Assembly: GCF_011303755.1 (NCBI RefSeq)
Contig: NZ_CP049885.1
Location: 460,001-524,000 of the forward strand
Length of the DNA stretch: 64,000 bases
Direction: 5' to 3'
Source: Acidovorax sp. HDW3
GTDB taxonomy: Bacteria > Pseudomonadota > Gammaproteobacteria > Burkholderiales > Burkholderiaceae_C
Both the position numbers and the translations under genes were made by a program. Below the pieces are notes generated by a model, which was not told where the DNA came from, ran no database searches, and saw only the letters and a program-made list of their open reading frames with translations. Below, piece by piece: positions 52,584 to 62,908 of the stretch. Within the stretch, counting starts at the first letter, position 1. Every line of letters begins with the position of its first letter.

Positions 52584-54845
52584 ATGAACCGTTTTGCTTC
52601 TTCTTCCTCTGCCGCTGCCCGCCCGCAGCGCCTGGCCCTGCGCCCGCTGTGCGCGCTGCTCGCTGCCCTGCCCCTGTGGGCCGGGGCGCAAGAGGCGCAG
52701 CTGGGCACCGTCACCGTGCAATCGCCCAAGGCAGCAGTGCTGCCCCTGGGCGCGGCCGACGCCGATGCCGCCGCCCTGGCGGCCGAGCGCACGCGCAGCA
52801 GCGACAGCGCCAGCCTGCTGCAGTCCCTGCCGGGCGTGAGCCTGCAGGGGGCGGGCGGCGTCTCCAGCCTGCCGAGCGTGCACGGCATGACGGACGACCG
52901 CCTGCGCATCCAGCTCGACGGCATGGATTTGTACTCGGCCTGCGCCAACCACATGAACCCGCCGCTGTCCTACATCGACCCCACGCGCGTGGGCAAGGTG
53001 CGGCTGTTTGCCGGCATCACCCCGGTGAGTGTGGGCGGCGACAGCATTGGCGCCACCATCCAGGTCGAATCGCTGCCGCCTGAATTTGCTGCGCCCGGCC
53101 AGGGCACCTTGCTCAAGGGCGAAATCGGCGGTTTTTACCGCAGCAACGGCGCGGCCAGCGGCGGCCATGTGAACGCCACCTGGGCCAATGAGCAGATGAG
53201 TCTGCGCTACGACGGCTCCAGCGCCCAGTCTGACAACTACCGCGCCGGCGGCAACTTCCACCCCGCAGGCCCGGCGGCCAGCAACAAGCCGCAGCAGTGG
53301 ATTGCCGGCGACGAAGTGGGTTCGAGCAGCTACAAGGCGCGCAACCATGCCCTGACCTACGCCCTGCGCAGCGAGGCGCACCTGCTGGAGCTGCGCCTGG
53401 GGCAGCAGGATATTCCGTACCAGAACTTTGCCAACCAGCGCATGGACATGACGCGCAACGACAGCAACCAGTTCAACCTGCGCTACCTCGGCCAGTACGA
53501 CTGGGGCCAGCTGCAGGCGCGCGTGTACCACGAGAAAACCCGCCACGGCATGAACTTCGGCCAGGACAAGCAGTTCTGGTACGGCGCCAGCAACAACGTG
53601 CCCGGAATGCCGATGGACACCGAGGGCAAGACCACCGGCGCGCAGCTCAAGGCCGACATCAACGTGAGCGCGCGCGACACCCTGCGCGTGGGCGCCGAGC
53701 TGCTGCGCTACCGGCTCGACGACTGGTGGCTGCCCTCGGGCGGCGGCATGGCGCCCAACACCTTCTGGAACATCCGTGACGGCCAGCGCGACCGCTTCGA
53801 CGTCTTTGCCGAGTGGGAGGCGCGCTGGAGCCCGCAGTGGCTGACCCAGTTCGGCCTGCGCGCCGCCCAGGTCAAGAGCGACAGCGGTGCCGTGCAGGGC
53901 TACAACAGCGGCTACGACATGGAGGCCAAGGCCTTCAACGCCCAGGATCGCAGCCGCAACGACAAGCACCTGGACGCCAGCGCCCTGGCGCGCTACACGC
54001 CCAACGCCAACGCCAGCTACGAGTTCGGCTTTGCGCACAAGAACCGCGCCCCCAACCTGTACGAGCGCTACAGCTGGAGCACCGGCGGCATGGCCATGCG
54101 CATGGTCAACCTGGCGGGCGACGGCAACGGCTACTTTGGCGACCCCAACCTCAAGCCCGAAGTGGCCAACACCCTGAGCGCCACCGCCGACTGGCACGAC
54201 AGCACGGGTGAGCGCTGGGGCGTCAAGCTCACGCCCTACCTGAGCTATGTGGACAACTACATCGACGCCGTGCGCTGCGGCGGCGGCATGGGCGGCATGT
54301 CGGCCTGCAGCGCGGCCAACCTGACGGCGCAGCAGGGCTTCGTCTACCTGCGCTTTGCCAACCAGGACGCGCGCCTGTACGGCTTTGACCTCTCGGGCTT
54401 TGCCGACCTGGGCCAAAGCGGCGCCTGGGGCCGCTTTGGCGTCAACGGCCTGCTGAGCTACGTGCAGGGCAAGAACCGCAGCACCGGCGACTACCTCTAC
54501 AACACCATGCCGTTGAATGCCCGCGTGGCGCTGAGCCACCGCCTGGGCGGCTGGAGCAGCGCGGCCGAGCTGCAGATGGTGGCCGCCAAGACCCGCGTCT
54601 CCGCCGTGCGCAACGAGCTGCCCACCGCCGGCTACGCCCTGGTCAACCTGCGCACCAGCTACGAGTGGAAGCAGGTGCGCCTGGACCTGGGCGTGGACAA
54701 CCTGTTCGACCGCCTCTACAGCCACCCGCAGGGCGGCGCCTACCTGGGCCAGGGTCGCACCATGGCGGGCACGGCCGTGCCCTGGGGCACAGCCGTGCCG
54801 GGCATGGGGCGCTCGGTCAACCTGGGCGTGACCGTCAAGTTCTGA
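52584..54845 (+). CDS. oprC: TonB-dependent copper receptor, OprC/NosA-like
   Basis: A 753-residue outer-membrane receptor. It has a signal peptide (PLCALLAALPLWAGAQ), plug domain (SLLQSLPGVSLQGAGGV, RLRIQLDGMDL), the OprC motif SACANHMNPPLSYIDP with Met/His/Cys candidates for copper, and a 22-strand barrel ending in SVNLGVTVKF (terminal Phe). Substrate by family: copper ion or copper complexes. Regulator not in view. Full length. Confidence 0.88.
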   Translation: MNRFASSSSAAARPQRLALRPLCALLAALPLWAGAQEAQLGTVTVQSPKAAVLPLGAADADAAALAAERTRSSDSASLLQSLPGVSLQGAGGVSSLPSVHGMTDDRLRIQLDGMDLYSACANHMNPPLSYIDPTRVGKVRLFAGITPVSVGGDSIGATIQVESLPPEFAAPGQGTLLKGEIGGFYRSNGAASGGHVNATWANEQMSLRYDGSSAQSDNYRAGGNFHPAGPAASNKPQQWIAGDEVGSSSYKARNHALTYALRSEAHLLELRLGQQDIPYQNFANQRMDMTRNDSNQFNLRYLGQYDWGQLQARVYHEKTRHGMNFGQDKQFWYGASNNVPGMPMDTEGKTTGAQLKADINVSARDTLRVGAELLRYRLDDWWLPSGGGMAPNTFWNIRDGQRDRFDVFAEWEARWSPQWLTQFGLRAAQVKSDSGAVQGYNSGYDMEAKAFNAQDRSRNDKHLDASALARYTPNANASYEFGFAHKNRAPNLYERYSWSTGGMAMRMVNLAGDGNGYFGDPNLKPEVANTLSATADWHDSTGERWGVKLTPYLSYVDNYIDAVRCGGGMGGMSACSAANLTAQQGFVYLRFANQDARLYGFDLSGFADLGQSGAWGRFGVNGLLSYVQGKNRSTGDYLYNTMPLNARVALSHRLGGWSSAAELQMVAAKTRVSAVRNELPTAGYALVNLRTSYEWKQVRLDLGVDNLFDRLYSHPQGGAYLGQGRTMAGTAVPWGTAVPGMGRSVNLGVTVKF

Positions 54846-54856
54846 TCTTGGCGTAA

Positions 54857-54905
54857 AAATAGCTGCTAGCGCTTACCAGATAAGCGCTAGCAGCTATATT
54901 TTTTA
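54857..54905. repeat. Dispersed intergenic palindrome, copy 3, bidirectional terminator
   Basis: ATAGCTGCTAGCGCTTA (54859-54875) is perfectly inverted at 54881-54897 (17-bp stem, 5-nt loop), with A-rich 5' and T-rich 3' flanks. It lies between convergent oprC and the methyltransferase gene, so it can end transcription from both sides. The AGCGCTT...AAGCGCT core is shared with copy 1. Confidence 0.9.
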
Positions 54906-54911
54906 TAGCAA

Positions 54912-55787
54912 TCAAGTCACTTCAAGCACCGCCAGCGTGTACAGCGGCGCGCCTATCCAGGGCCGCCACAGGGCTTCGAGCCACAGGCCCAGCCAGCCGT
55001 AGCATTCGGCCACGTTGTAGCTGCTGTGCAGGCGCAGGCGTGGGTGCATCCGGGTGAGCTCGCTCAGGCAGCCAATGCCCCAGTGGAACTGCGCCCCGGT
55101 GCGCCCGACGCTGGCGTGCCACCCCGCCTGGCCGACGCCGCAGTGCGCAATCGCATCGAGCACCAGGCGCGAGCCCGGCGGTGCGTGGTCGGCAAATTCC
55201 TGCAACACCTGGCGCACCTGGGCTGGCGCCAGGTACATCAGCACCCCCTCGCACATGGCCCACAGCGGCTGCGCCAGGGCCTCGGGCGGCAACTGCAGTG
55301 CTGGCCACCAGTCGGGCGTCTGCAGGTCGATGGCGGCGCTGTGCTGGCGTGCTGTGGGCGTGGGCAGCAGGCGCCGGCGCAGCGCCATCACGGCGGGCAG
55401 GTCGGCGTCGAGCCAGTGCGCGGCCCCGGGCAGCCACTGCAGGTATTGCGACAGGCCGCAGCCAAGGTTGATGCCCCAGGCTGGGGGGTGGGCAGCAAAG
55501 AAGTCTTGCGCCAGAGCCCGGATGCGGCGCGTGCGCCAGAGCACGTTGAGCACGGTGGGCCGGTCGGCCAGGTAGGCGCTGACGTCGGCGCCGAGCTGCT
55601 GCAGCAATCCGGCTGCCTGGGTATCGGCGCAATCGAGTTGTGGAAAGTAGCGCCCGCCGTGGGCGCGTGCGGCCAGTGGGATCAGCAGCGTGCTGGGTAC
55701 CGGCGGCAGGGGCAGGGTGTGGATGCGGGCGCCGCCGGGTGTGGCGCTGGGGCCGGCGGTGGGTGGGTGATGCAGTGGCGCTGGCAT
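54912..55787 (-). CDS. Class I SAM methyltransferase, leucine carboxyl methyltransferase family
   Basis: A 291-residue protein. It contains AAGLLQQLGADVSAYLADRPTVLNVLWRTRRI, the SAM-binding GINLGCGLSQYL, LDADLPAVMALRRRLL and CEGVLMYLAPAQVRQVL, as in Tcm/LCM-type methyltransferases that methylate carboxyl or hydroxyl groups of small metabolites. Substrate unknown. The ATG at 55785-55787 follows AGAAAGG; the frame is open 34 codons upstream. Confidence 0.78.
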   Translation of the reverse strand: MPAPLHHPPTAGPSATPGGARIHTLPLPPVPSTLLIPLAARAHGGRYFPQLDCADTQAAGLLQQLGADVSAYLADRPTVLNVLWRTRRIRALAQDFFAAHPPAWGINLGCGLSQYLQWLPGAAHWLDADLPAVMALRRRLLPTPTARQHSAAIDLQTPDWWPALQLPPEALAQPLWAMCEGVLMYLAPAQVRQVLQEFADHAPPGSRLVLDAIAHCGVGQAGWHASVGRTGAQFHWGIGCLSELTRMHPRLRLHSSYNVAECYGWLGLWLEALWRPWIGAPLYTLAVLEVT

Positions 55788-55885
55788 GAAAACCCTTTCT
55801 GCACCCAGGGCGGCGGGCGCGGCCAACCAATCTACGGCGTGTGGGCCGGGCGGGCAATCGGGCGGCGCTGGCATGTTGCGCCAGG

Positions 55886-56671
55886 TCAAAGCGGGGCGGC
55901 CAGTGCCTCGCGCCAGCCCAGGCCGGCCTCGGTGCCGGCGGCGGGCCGGTATTCAGCCCCCACCCAGCCGCTGTAGCCGATGCGGTCGAGGTAGGGCAGC
56001 AAAAAGCCGTAGTGAATCTCGCCCGTGCCCGGTTCGTGGCGCCCGGGGTTGTCGGCAATCTGGATATGGCCGATGCGTGCCAGGTGGCGCGCAAGCGTGG
56101 CCGCGAGCTCGCCCTCGCTGCGCTGGGCGTGGTACACGTCGTACTGCAAAAACAGGTTGGGCGCGCCCACCTCATCCATCAGCGCCAGCGCCTGCGCTGT
56201 GCGGTGCACGTAAAAGCCCGGAATGTCGTAGCGGTTGATCGGCTCGACCAACAGGCGCAGCCCGGCGCCGGCCAGGGCGGCGGCGGCAAAGCGCAGGTTC
56301 TCGACCAAGGTTTGGTGCACCAGGGCCGGGTCTGCGCTTTCGGGCGCTGGGCCGGCGAGGCAGTTGAGCTGGGGCACGCCCAGGGCCTGGGCGTAGGCGA
56401 TGGCGCGCGCCACGCCGGCGCGAAACTCTGCCACCCGATCCGGATGGCAGGCAATGCCGCGCTCGCCCGCCTCCCAATCGCCGGCGGGCAGGTTGTGCAG
56501 CACCACCTGCAAGCCGGTGGCGGCCAGGCGCGCGGCAATGTCCTCGGGCCGGTAGGCGTAGGGGAACATGAATTCGACGGCGGCAAACCCGGCCTGCGCT
56601 GCGCGCTCGAAGCGCTCAAGAAAGGGCACCTCGGTGAACAGCAGGCTCAGGTTGGCGGAAAAGCGCGGCAT
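55886..56671 (-). CDS. hyi: Hydroxypyruvate isomerase
   Basis: A 261-residue TIM-barrel isomerase of the Hyi/OtnI family, interconverting hydroxypyruvate and tartronate semialdehyde in glyoxylate metabolism. It begins MPRFSANLSLLFTEVPFLERFERAAQAGFAAVEFMFPYAY, with LLVEPINRYDIPGF and LFLQYDVYHAQ (metal ligands) and a C-terminal GWVGAEYRP. No glyoxylate carboligase gene is adjacent in this window. Confidence 0.9.
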   Translation of the reverse strand: MPRFSANLSLLFTEVPFLERFERAAQAGFAAVEFMFPYAYRPEDIAARLAATGLQVVLHNLPAGDWEAGERGIACHPDRVAEFRAGVARAIAYAQALGVPQLNCLAGPAPESADPALVHQTLVENLRFAAAALAGAGLRLLVEPINRYDIPGFYVHRTAQALALMDEVGAPNLFLQYDVYHAQRSEGELAATLARHLARIGHIQIADNPGRHEPGTGEIHYGFLLPYLDRIGYSGWVGAEYRPAAGTEAGLGWREALAAPL

Positions 56672-56733
56672 GACAGGGCTCCAGTGCGAGTGCGATGGTA
56701 TGGAGCCCGATTGTCGCGTTCAGGCTGCCCTGC

Positions 56734-58404
56734 TCAGGCCGCTGCCTGCAGCCGGGGCGGCTCGGCTTGCGCGGGCAGCAGCGCCAGGGGGTGGGCTGGG
56801 CTGTGCGCGGCCTCTTCGGGCTGGGGCTGGGAGTCGAGCCAGAGGCCCTCGGCATCGGCGTCGCCTTGCAGGCGAAACACCGCCAACGCCTGCACCTGGG
56901 CCTGGGCCTGGTGGCGCAGGCTGGCGGCGGCCTGGGAGATTTCCTCGACCAGCGCGGCGTTGCTTTGCGTGCCCTGGTCCATGTGCTGCATGGCCTGGCC
57001 GATTTGCACCATGCCCGCGCTTTGCTCGGCGCTGGCGCTGCTGATGGCCTGCATCAGCGGCGCGGCGCGGGCGATGGTGGCTTCGGCCTGGCGCAGCGTC
57101 TGGCCGGCGCGCTCGACCAGGGCCGTGCCCTGGCTGCTGTGGCCGGTGCTGGTGGCAATCAGCTGCTTGATGTCTTGTGCCGCCTCGGCGCTGCGCTGCG
57201 CCAGGTTGCGCACCTCGGCCGCGACGACGGCAAAGCCCCGGCCCTGGGTGCCGGCGCGTGCGGCCTCGACGGCGGCGTTGAGCGCCAGCAGATTGGTCTG
57301 GAAGGCGATGCCGTCGATCAGGCCGATGATGTCGGCCATCTTGGCCGAGGAGGATTCGATCGCGCCCATGGTCTGCACCACGGAGGCCATGGTGTGCGCC
57401 GCCTCGGAGGTGGCACGGCTGGCGTCTTGCACGATGGCCTGGGCCTGCTGCGCGTGGCTGCAGCTGTGCTCCATGCTCACGCCCAGCTGGCGCAGGGCAG
57501 CCGCTTCTTGCTCCAGGTCGCTCGCCTGCTCGGTGGTGCGCGTGGCCAGGTCGGCGTTGCCGGCGGCAATCTGCACGGCGGCGTTGGCCACGTTCTCGCT
57601 GCCGTCGCGGATGTCTTGCACCAAGGTGGCGAGCTGGCCCTGCATGGTGGCCAGAGCCTGCAGCACCTGGGTTGCTTCATCGTGGCCCTGCACGGCAATC
57701 GGCTGTGCCAGATTGCCGCTGGCCATGTGCTGCGCCGCCTGCACGGCCTGGCCCAGGGCGCTGCGCACGCTGCGCACCAGCGCCAGGCCAAAGAGCAGGG
57801 CAAACAGCAGGCCGCAGCCAATGGCGGCGAAGGTGAAGGTGCGGATGCCGTCGTAGCGCTGCTGGGCAGCGGCGTAGGCCTGGCCGGCGGCTTCGCGCTG
57901 CCAAGTGACGAGGGCGGCAATGCCTGCGCCCACCGGGCCGTACAGCGGGCGCACGGCGTCGAGCGTGAGCTGGCGCGCTTGCGCTACATCCTGCGCGCGC
58001 AAGGCGGCGACGGCGGGGCGCAGACCCTCTTGCACGAAGCGCTGGCGCTGGGTGATGAACGCCTGTGCCTGGGCTTTTTCGGCAGCGCTGTGCGGTGCTG
58101 CTTCATAGTGCTGCCAGAGTTGGTTGATCTCGGCAATATTGGCTTCGATCTCGTCGGCGCCCGCTTGCAACAAGGTGGGCTCGGGCGTGACCAGGGCGGT
58201 GGCCAGCGCCAGGCGGTTGCGCAGCAGCAGCGCCTGGATGCGCCCCATCTGCTCGGTCGCTGCCAGGCGCTCCTGGTACAGGCTTTGCAGCGCTGCATTG
58301 GCCTGGGAAATGCCCCATAAACCCAGCAGGCCGATGACCAGCACCAGCAGCGACAGGGCCGTGGCCAGCAGGGCCACGCGGGTGGAGATGAGCAAGCGGT
58401 TCAT
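56734..58404 (-). CDS. Methyl-accepting chemotaxis protein
   Basis: A 556-residue chemoreceptor. TM1 ([21 protein letters not shown]), a periplasmic four-helix bundle domain, TM2 ([21 protein letters not shown]), HAMP, then a signalling domain with the tip [30 protein letters not shown]. It lacks an obvious C-terminal NWETF-type pentapeptide. Its start overlaps the GGDEF-EAL gene by 4 bp; coupling suggests linked signal input. Confidence 0.92.
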   Translation of the reverse strand: MNRLLISTRVALLATALSLLVLVIGLLGLWGISQANAALQSLYQERLAATEQMGRIQALLLRNRLALATALVTPEPTLLQAGADEIEANIAEINQLWQHYEAAPHSAAEKAQAQAFITQRQRFVQEGLRPAVAALRAQDVAQARQLTLDAVRPLYGPVGAGIAALVTWQREAAGQAYAAAQQRYDGIRTFTFAAIGCGLLFALLFGLALVRSVRSALGQAVQAAQHMASGNLAQPIAVQGHDEATQVLQALATMQGQLATLVQDIRDGSENVANAAVQIAAGNADLATRTTEQASDLEQEAAALRQLGVSMEHSCSHAQQAQAIVQDASRATSEAAHTMASVVQTMGAIESSSAKMADIIGLIDGIAFQTNLLALNAAVEAARAGTQGRGFAVVAAEVRNLAQRSAEAAQDIKQLIATSTGHSSQGTALVERAGQTLRQAEATIARAAPLMQAISSASAEQSAGMVQIGQAMQHMDQGTQSNAALVEEISQAAASLRHQAQAQVQALAVFRLQGDADAEGLWLDSQPQPEEAAHSPAHPLALLPAQAEPPRLQAAA

Positions 58405-60689
58405 GCGGACCTTTCTTGGGTGACAGGGCTGTGCCGGAGAGGGAGCGTCGATGGTGCGGGCGGGGCCGGCGGCGCGGCCACGCTCAGCGGGCGGCGCAGG
58501 GGCAGGCTGCTGCGCAGCAGGCTGTGCAAACTGTCGGCGGTTTGGGGGGCGTTAAACAGATAGCCTTGAAAACTCGGGCAGTGCAGGGCCAGCAGGGCGG
58601 CGTACTGGGCTTCGTTCTCGACGCCTTCGGCAACCACGTCCAGCCCCAGGTTCTGCGCCATGCCGATGATGGTCTGCACGATCACCGTGTCCTGCGCCTG
58701 CGCGCCCATGTCCTGGATGAAGCTGCGGTCGATCTTGAGCTGGTACAGCGGCAGGCGCTGCAGCTGCGACAGGCTGGAGTGGCCGGTGCCAAAGTCGTCG
58801 AGCGCAAAGCGCACGCCCAGGCGGCGCAGCTCCTGCATCTTGCGCACGGTGTCGGCCACGTCGTGCAGCACCATGGATTCGGTCAGCTCCAGCACCAAGA
58901 GCTGCGGGTCGGCGCCGCTGTGCTGCAGCGCTGCCTGTACATGCTCGGTGAAGTGGCTGTGCGCAAACTGGCGTGCGCTGACGTTGACCGACATCGTCAG
59001 CCGCGCCAACGCAGGTTCGTCGGCCCAGGTGCGCAGCTCAGTGCAGGCGGCCTCCAGTACCCAGTCGCCCAGCTCCAGGATGAGGTCGGAGTCTTCGGCA
59101 ATCGGGATGAACTGCGCCGGCGAGACGGGGCCGTGCAGCGGGTGCTGCCAGCGCAGCAGGGCCTCGACGCCGATGGGTTGGCGCTGGGCATCGACCTGTA
59201 GCTGGTAGTGCAGCGCCAGCTGCTGCGCGCCGATGGCGCTGCGCAGCGCCGCCTCCAGCGCGGCCCGCGCTTCTTGCTGCGCCTGCAGCACCGGGTCGTA
59301 GAAGCGGTAGGCACTGCGCCCGGCGCTTTTGGCCTGGTACATGGCGGTGTCGGCGCGCTTGAGCAGCTCCTTGCCCGAGAGCGTGCCGGGGCGAAACAGG
59401 CACACGCCCACGCTGGCGCTGCTTTGCAGCTGGCGCCCGGCCAGGCGCACTGGGCGTGCGACGGCGGTGAGCACCTGCAGCGCCAGCGTGCGGGCCTGCT
59501 CCTGGGCGCGCTGCTCGTCGCTATCGAGCGCCTGCGCCAGGAGCACGAACTCGTCGCCGCCCAGGCGCGCCACCAGGGCCTGATCGCCGGCGGCGTCGCG
59601 CAGCTGGCGTGCTACGTGCTGCAGGTGCTGGTCGCCGATCTCGTGGCCCAGGCTGTCGTTGATGGTTTTGAAGTTGTCCAGGTCGATCAGCAGCAGCGCG
59701 CCATGGGCGCCTTCGTCGCTGGCCTGCAGTGCCTGTTCCATGGCGTGCCGCAGCTGGGTGCGGTTGGGCAGCTCGGTCAGCGGGTCGAAATAGGCCAGGC
59801 GGTGCACGGCCTGGGCGCTGTCGGCCAGCTGCTGCTGCATGGCGTGCAGGGCGCGAAAGACGGCGCCGATCTCGTCGCGCCCGTTCTGGGCGACGGGGTT
59901 GTCCAGGCGCCCGGCGGCAATGCGCGCGCACAGTGCAATCATGTGCTGCAGTGGCTCGGCAATGGAGCGGATCAAGAGCGCCCCCAGGCGCCCGAGCAGG
60001 GCCATGGCCAGCAGCAAGCCGCCCAGGGCCAGCCAGCCGGTGCGCTGGTAGCGCAGCACGCCGCTGTGGTAGGCGGCCTGGGCCTGCTCGAACTGCAGGC
60101 GGATGAGGGTTTGTACGTCGGGGTAAGCCTGCTCGTAGAGCGAGCGGGCGTTGAGCGCCAGGCGCTGGGTATCGCTGTAGTCCAAGGCGCGCAGCGCGGC
60201 CAGGCCGGGGGCCACGGCTTCGCGCAGGTAGCGGCTGCGGCGCTCGCCAAACTGCTGTGCCAGCAGCTGCTCCTCGGGCGCGCGCGGGGCGGCCAGGTAG
60301 CTGCGCCAGAGTTGGTCGATGGTGGCCACGTTGCGCTCGATTTCTTCGGCCGCCTGGTAGGCCGAGCTGCGTCCGAGCACCGGGCCATGCTGTCCGGGGC
60401 GGGCCTGCACCAGGGCCAGCTGCATCTGCAATTGGTTGGCCAGCATCAGGCGGCCAATTTCCGAAAGGTTGCGCACGGGTGTCATGCGGTCTTCGTAGAC
60501 CACGCGCAGGCTCTCCTGGGCCGCCGCCAGGCCGCGAATGCCCAGCGCCGCCAGCAGCCCGGCCACCAGGGCGGCGAGCAGCATCAGCGCCGTGATGCGG
60601 GTGCGTATGCGCAGCTGCGCCAGCTGGTGCGTGAACCAGCCCCGGCGTATGGGGGGTAGCGAGAGGGTGTCGGGTGCGGGAGGTGGCAT
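58401..60689 (-). CDS. GGDEF-EAL cyclic-di-GMP protein
   Basis: A 762-residue membrane protein with an N-terminal sensory region very like that of the adjacent chemoreceptor ([59 protein letters not shown]), HAMP, then GGDEF ([13 protein letters not shown]) and EAL ([28 protein letters not shown]). Both catalytic sites look intact, so it may make and break c-di-GMP. The two neighbouring sensors appear to share an ancestral input domain. Confidence 0.92.
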   Translation of the reverse strand: MPPPAPDTLSLPPIRRGWFTHQLAQLRIRTRITALMLLAALVAGLLAALGIRGLAAAQESLRVVYEDRMTPVRNLSEIGRLMLANQLQMQLALVQARPGQHGPVLGRSSAYQAAEEIERNVATIDQLWRSYLAAPRAPEEQLLAQQFGERRSRYLREAVAPGLAALRALDYSDTQRLALNARSLYEQAYPDVQTLIRLQFEQAQAAYHSGVLRYQRTGWLALGGLLLAMALLGRLGALLIRSIAEPLQHMIALCARIAAGRLDNPVAQNGRDEIGAVFRALHAMQQQLADSAQAVHRLAYFDPLTELPNRTQLRHAMEQALQASDEGAHGALLLIDLDNFKTINDSLGHEIGDQHLQHVARQLRDAAGDQALVARLGGDEFVLLAQALDSDEQRAQEQARTLALQVLTAVARPVRLAGRQLQSSASVGVCLFRPGTLSGKELLKRADTAMYQAKSAGRSAYRFYDPVLQAQQEARAALEAALRSAIGAQQLALHYQLQVDAQRQPIGVEALLRWQHPLHGPVSPAQFIPIAEDSDLILELGDWVLEAACTELRTWADEPALARLTMSVNVSARQFAHSHFTEHVQAALQHSGADPQLLVLELTESMVLHDVADTVRKMQELRRLGVRFALDDFGTGHSSLSQLQRLPLYQLKIDRSFIQDMGAQAQDTVIVQTIIGMAQNLGLDVVAEGVENEAQYAALLALHCPSFQGYLFNAPQTADSLHSLLRSSLPLRRPLSVAAPPAPPAPSTLPLRHSPVTQERSA

Positions 60690-60864
60690 GGCCTGCTTTC
60701 TGCGCGCAACGTGGGGTCAAACGGTGCGGCAGGAGCAAGGCCGGTGGAACAGTCCACTGTCTGGAGTGCAGTGGGCGGGGCCATTTTTGGGACAAGGCCC
60801 GTGGAATGATGTGCGTGGTAACCCGTATGCCTTACAGGTGGTTACCAGCGCCTTTTGCGCTGGA

Positions 60865-61464
60865 TCAAGCGTGTGCGTCGTCGAAGGCCTGCACCGTCTC
60901 CTGGGCGACATCGATGAGCTTGCGCCGCTGGGCGCGCGCAGCCGAGCGCAGCAGCTCGAAGGCGCGCTGGCGCGGCAGCTTGTACTGCGCCATGGTCAGG
61001 CCGGTGGCGACGTTGATGATGCGGTCGCCGTCCAGGGCGGACTGCAGCTGCTCGCGGGTGCGCCGCAGTTCGCCAATTTCGAGCGCGCGCTGCAGCGCGG
61101 TTTCGATGGCGGGCTGGATTTGCGTCAGCGCCAGGGGCTTGACGAGGTAGGCCAGGGCGCCGCTGCGCGTGGCCTGGGCGACGGTGCTGGCGTCGCCATA
61201 GGCGCTGAGCATGACGAAGGGCACATGCTCGATCTCGCGCAGGCGCTGCGCCAGCCACAGGCCGCCGGCGCCGGGCATGTGCACGTCCAGCAGCGCCATG
61301 TCCGGGCGCAGGCCGCTGCTGAGCAGGGCTTCGGCGTCTTCGGCCGATTCGGCCTGGTGCACCTCATAGCCCATGTGGCGCAGGCCCTGGGCCAGGGTGC
61401 CGAGGATGAGGCGGTCGTCGTCCACCAGCAGCAGGCGGGCGGGGCGGGCGGGGGTGTCTGTCAT
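60865..61464 (-). CDS. ANTAR-domain response regulator
   Basis: A 199-residue regulator. The receiver domain has LLLVDDDRLILG, phospho-acceptor Asp in MALLDVHMPG, and conserved Lys in YLVKPL. The C-terminal ANTAR domain (INVATGLTMAQYKLPRQRAFELLRSAARAQRRKLIDVAQETV) binds RNA hairpins to prevent termination. It overlaps its histidine kinase by 4 bp. The target leader RNA is not obvious in this window. Confidence 0.9.
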   Translation of the reverse strand: MTDTPARPARLLLVDDDRLILGTLAQGLRHMGYEVHQAESAEDAEALLSSGLRPDMALLDVHMPGAGGLWLAQRLREIEHVPFVMLSAYGDASTVAQATRSGALAYLVKPLALTQIQPAIETALQRALEIGELRRTREQLQSALDGDRIINVATGLTMAQYKLPRQRAFELLRSAARAQRRKLIDVAQETVQAFDDAHA

Positions 61465-62861
61465 GGCAGGCGTTCTCCGTCGGTGGGCAGTTGCAGCACG
61501 GGGGGCTGCAGTTGCAATTCGGCCAGGGCGCGTGCGCCTTCCTGGCGCAGTTGTAGCGCCGCGCCGTGGCGCGGCATGAGGGCAGCGACCAGCTCCAGCC
61601 CGACCTGGGCCGGCTGCGGCCCCTGGGCGGGCCATTGGCCGGGGTTGGAAATCGTAATCAGCATATGCCCAGGCTGGGCCCCGGGTGCCAGGGCCATGCT
61701 TACGTCCTGCGCTTGCTGGCCGCCATGCTTGATGGCGTTGACCAGCAGCTCGTGCACGATCAATGCCAGCGGCACGGCCTCGCTGCTGAGCAGGGTGCAG
61801 GTGTGGCAGCAGTCGTCCAGATCGAACGCCAGCGGCAGCCCCCAGAGGGCGCCCACGCCCTGCGCCACGTCGCGCAGCAATTCGCACAGCTGCACCTGCT
61901 CGGCGTGGCCGCGTCCTTGCAGGCCGTGCAGCACGGCAATGCTTTGCACCTGGCCGGTGGCCTCGGTCAACGGTTCGCGCAGCGCGGGGTAGCGCAGCGC
62001 CAGGGTCTGCAACATGCCGCTGATGCCTTGCAGGTTGTTCTTGATGCGGTGGTGCACCTCGCGCACCAGGGCGCTGCGCAGCTGCAGCTCGCGCTGGCGG
62101 CGCTGGGCGCGTTGGGCGCGCCAGTCGCTCAGGTCGGTCATGGTGAGCACGTAGTGCGTCACCTGGCCGCGCCCACCGAGCACCGGCGTGCGCGTGAACC
62201 ACACCGGGTAGCGTTCGCCGCTTCTGCGGCGGTGCCATTCCTGGCGCTGCAAGGCAGCCCAGGGCAGGGGTTCGGCGCTGCCGTGGGCGAGCAGGAAATG
62301 CGGCATCTGGCCCACGACCTGTGTGCAGTCGTGGCCCGAGAGGGTCTGGAACGCCTGGTTGGCGCGCAGGATGCGGCCCTGGGCGTCGGTGATGAGCAGC
62401 CCCTCCTGGCATTCAAAGGCGATGGCGGCGATGCGCGCATCGGCTTTTTGCCGGCGCAGCGCCGCCAGGTAGCCCGCCAGCGACCAGCCCACCAGCGCCA
62501 GGATCAGCATGTATGAGGCGTAGCCGAGCCAGACGCCGGAGTTCAGGTCGCGGGCAAAAAAGCCCAGCCCCTGCTGCGTGCCCCAGCCGGCCTGCAGGCC
62601 GATGAGCAGCAGCAGCCCGGTCGTGCCCCACCAGCCCAGACGCACCCCGGCCCAGGTGACGAACAGAAACAGCCAGTAAGCGTTGCCCAGTGGCCACAGC
62701 AGGGCATCCCACCAGTCCCAGAAGGCGACCAGGCCGACGGTCAGCGCCAGGGCGTAAACCAGCAGGGTTTCGAGCAGCCAGGGGCCGTGCGCGCGGCACC
62801 AAGCTGCCAGGCGCTCTGGCGCTGGCGGCGGTGGACTCAAGGGGCGCGATGGGTGGGCCAT
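61461..62861 (-). CDS. PAS-containing sensor histidine kinase (HisKA_2 type)
   Basis: A 466-residue kinase: N-terminal membrane region with about four segments (LLETLLVYALALTVGLVAFW, YWLFLFVTWAGVRLGWW, TGLLLLIGLQAGW, YASYMLILALVGWSLAGYL), a PAS domain (GLLITDAQGRILRANQAFQTLSGHD), then HisKA_2 (REVHHRIKNNLQGISGMLQ; His phospho-site) and the ATPase domain (VHELLVNAIKHG). HisKA_2 kinases usually pair with ANTAR regulators, as here. ATG at 62859-62861. Confidence 0.9.
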   Translation of the reverse strand: MAHPSRPLSPPPPAPERLAAWCRAHGPWLLETLLVYALALTVGLVAFWDWWDALLWPLGNAYWLFLFVTWAGVRLGWWGTTGLLLLIGLQAGWGTQQGLGFFARDLNSGVWLGYASYMLILALVGWSLAGYLAALRRQKADARIAAIAFECQEGLLITDAQGRILRANQAFQTLSGHDCTQVVGQMPHFLLAHGSAEPLPWAALQRQEWHRRRSGERYPVWFTRTPVLGGRGQVTHYVLTMTDLSDWRAQRAQRRQRELQLRSALVREVHHRIKNNLQGISGMLQTLALRYPALREPLTEATGQVQSIAVLHGLQGRGHAEQVQLCELLRDVAQGVGALWGLPLAFDLDDCCHTCTLLSSEAVPLALIVHELLVNAIKHGGQQAQDVSMALAPGAQPGHMLITISNPGQWPAQGPQPAQVGLELVAALMPRHGAALQLRQEGARALAELQLQPPVLQLPTDGERLP

Positions 62862-62879
62862 GGGCGCCGATTGGACACC

Positions 62880-62905
62880 CAAAATTGATAGCTGCGCGCG
62901 CAGCT
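62880..62905. repeat. Fragment of the dispersed palindrome
   Basis: CAAAATTGATAGCTGCGCGC and GCGCAGCTAGATCAAGCG lie between the kinase and the SEC-C gene; AGCTGCGCGCGCAGCT is palindromic. It resembles the other repeat copies only in the GATAGCTG/AAGCG words, so it may be a degraded copy. Confidence 0.5.
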
Positions 62906-62908
62906 AGA

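Noticed and set aside
52050..54725. 891-codon minus-strand frame over oprC
   Set aside because: Antisense shadow of a recognisable receptor; composition is repetitive Ala/Val/Gly with no motif.
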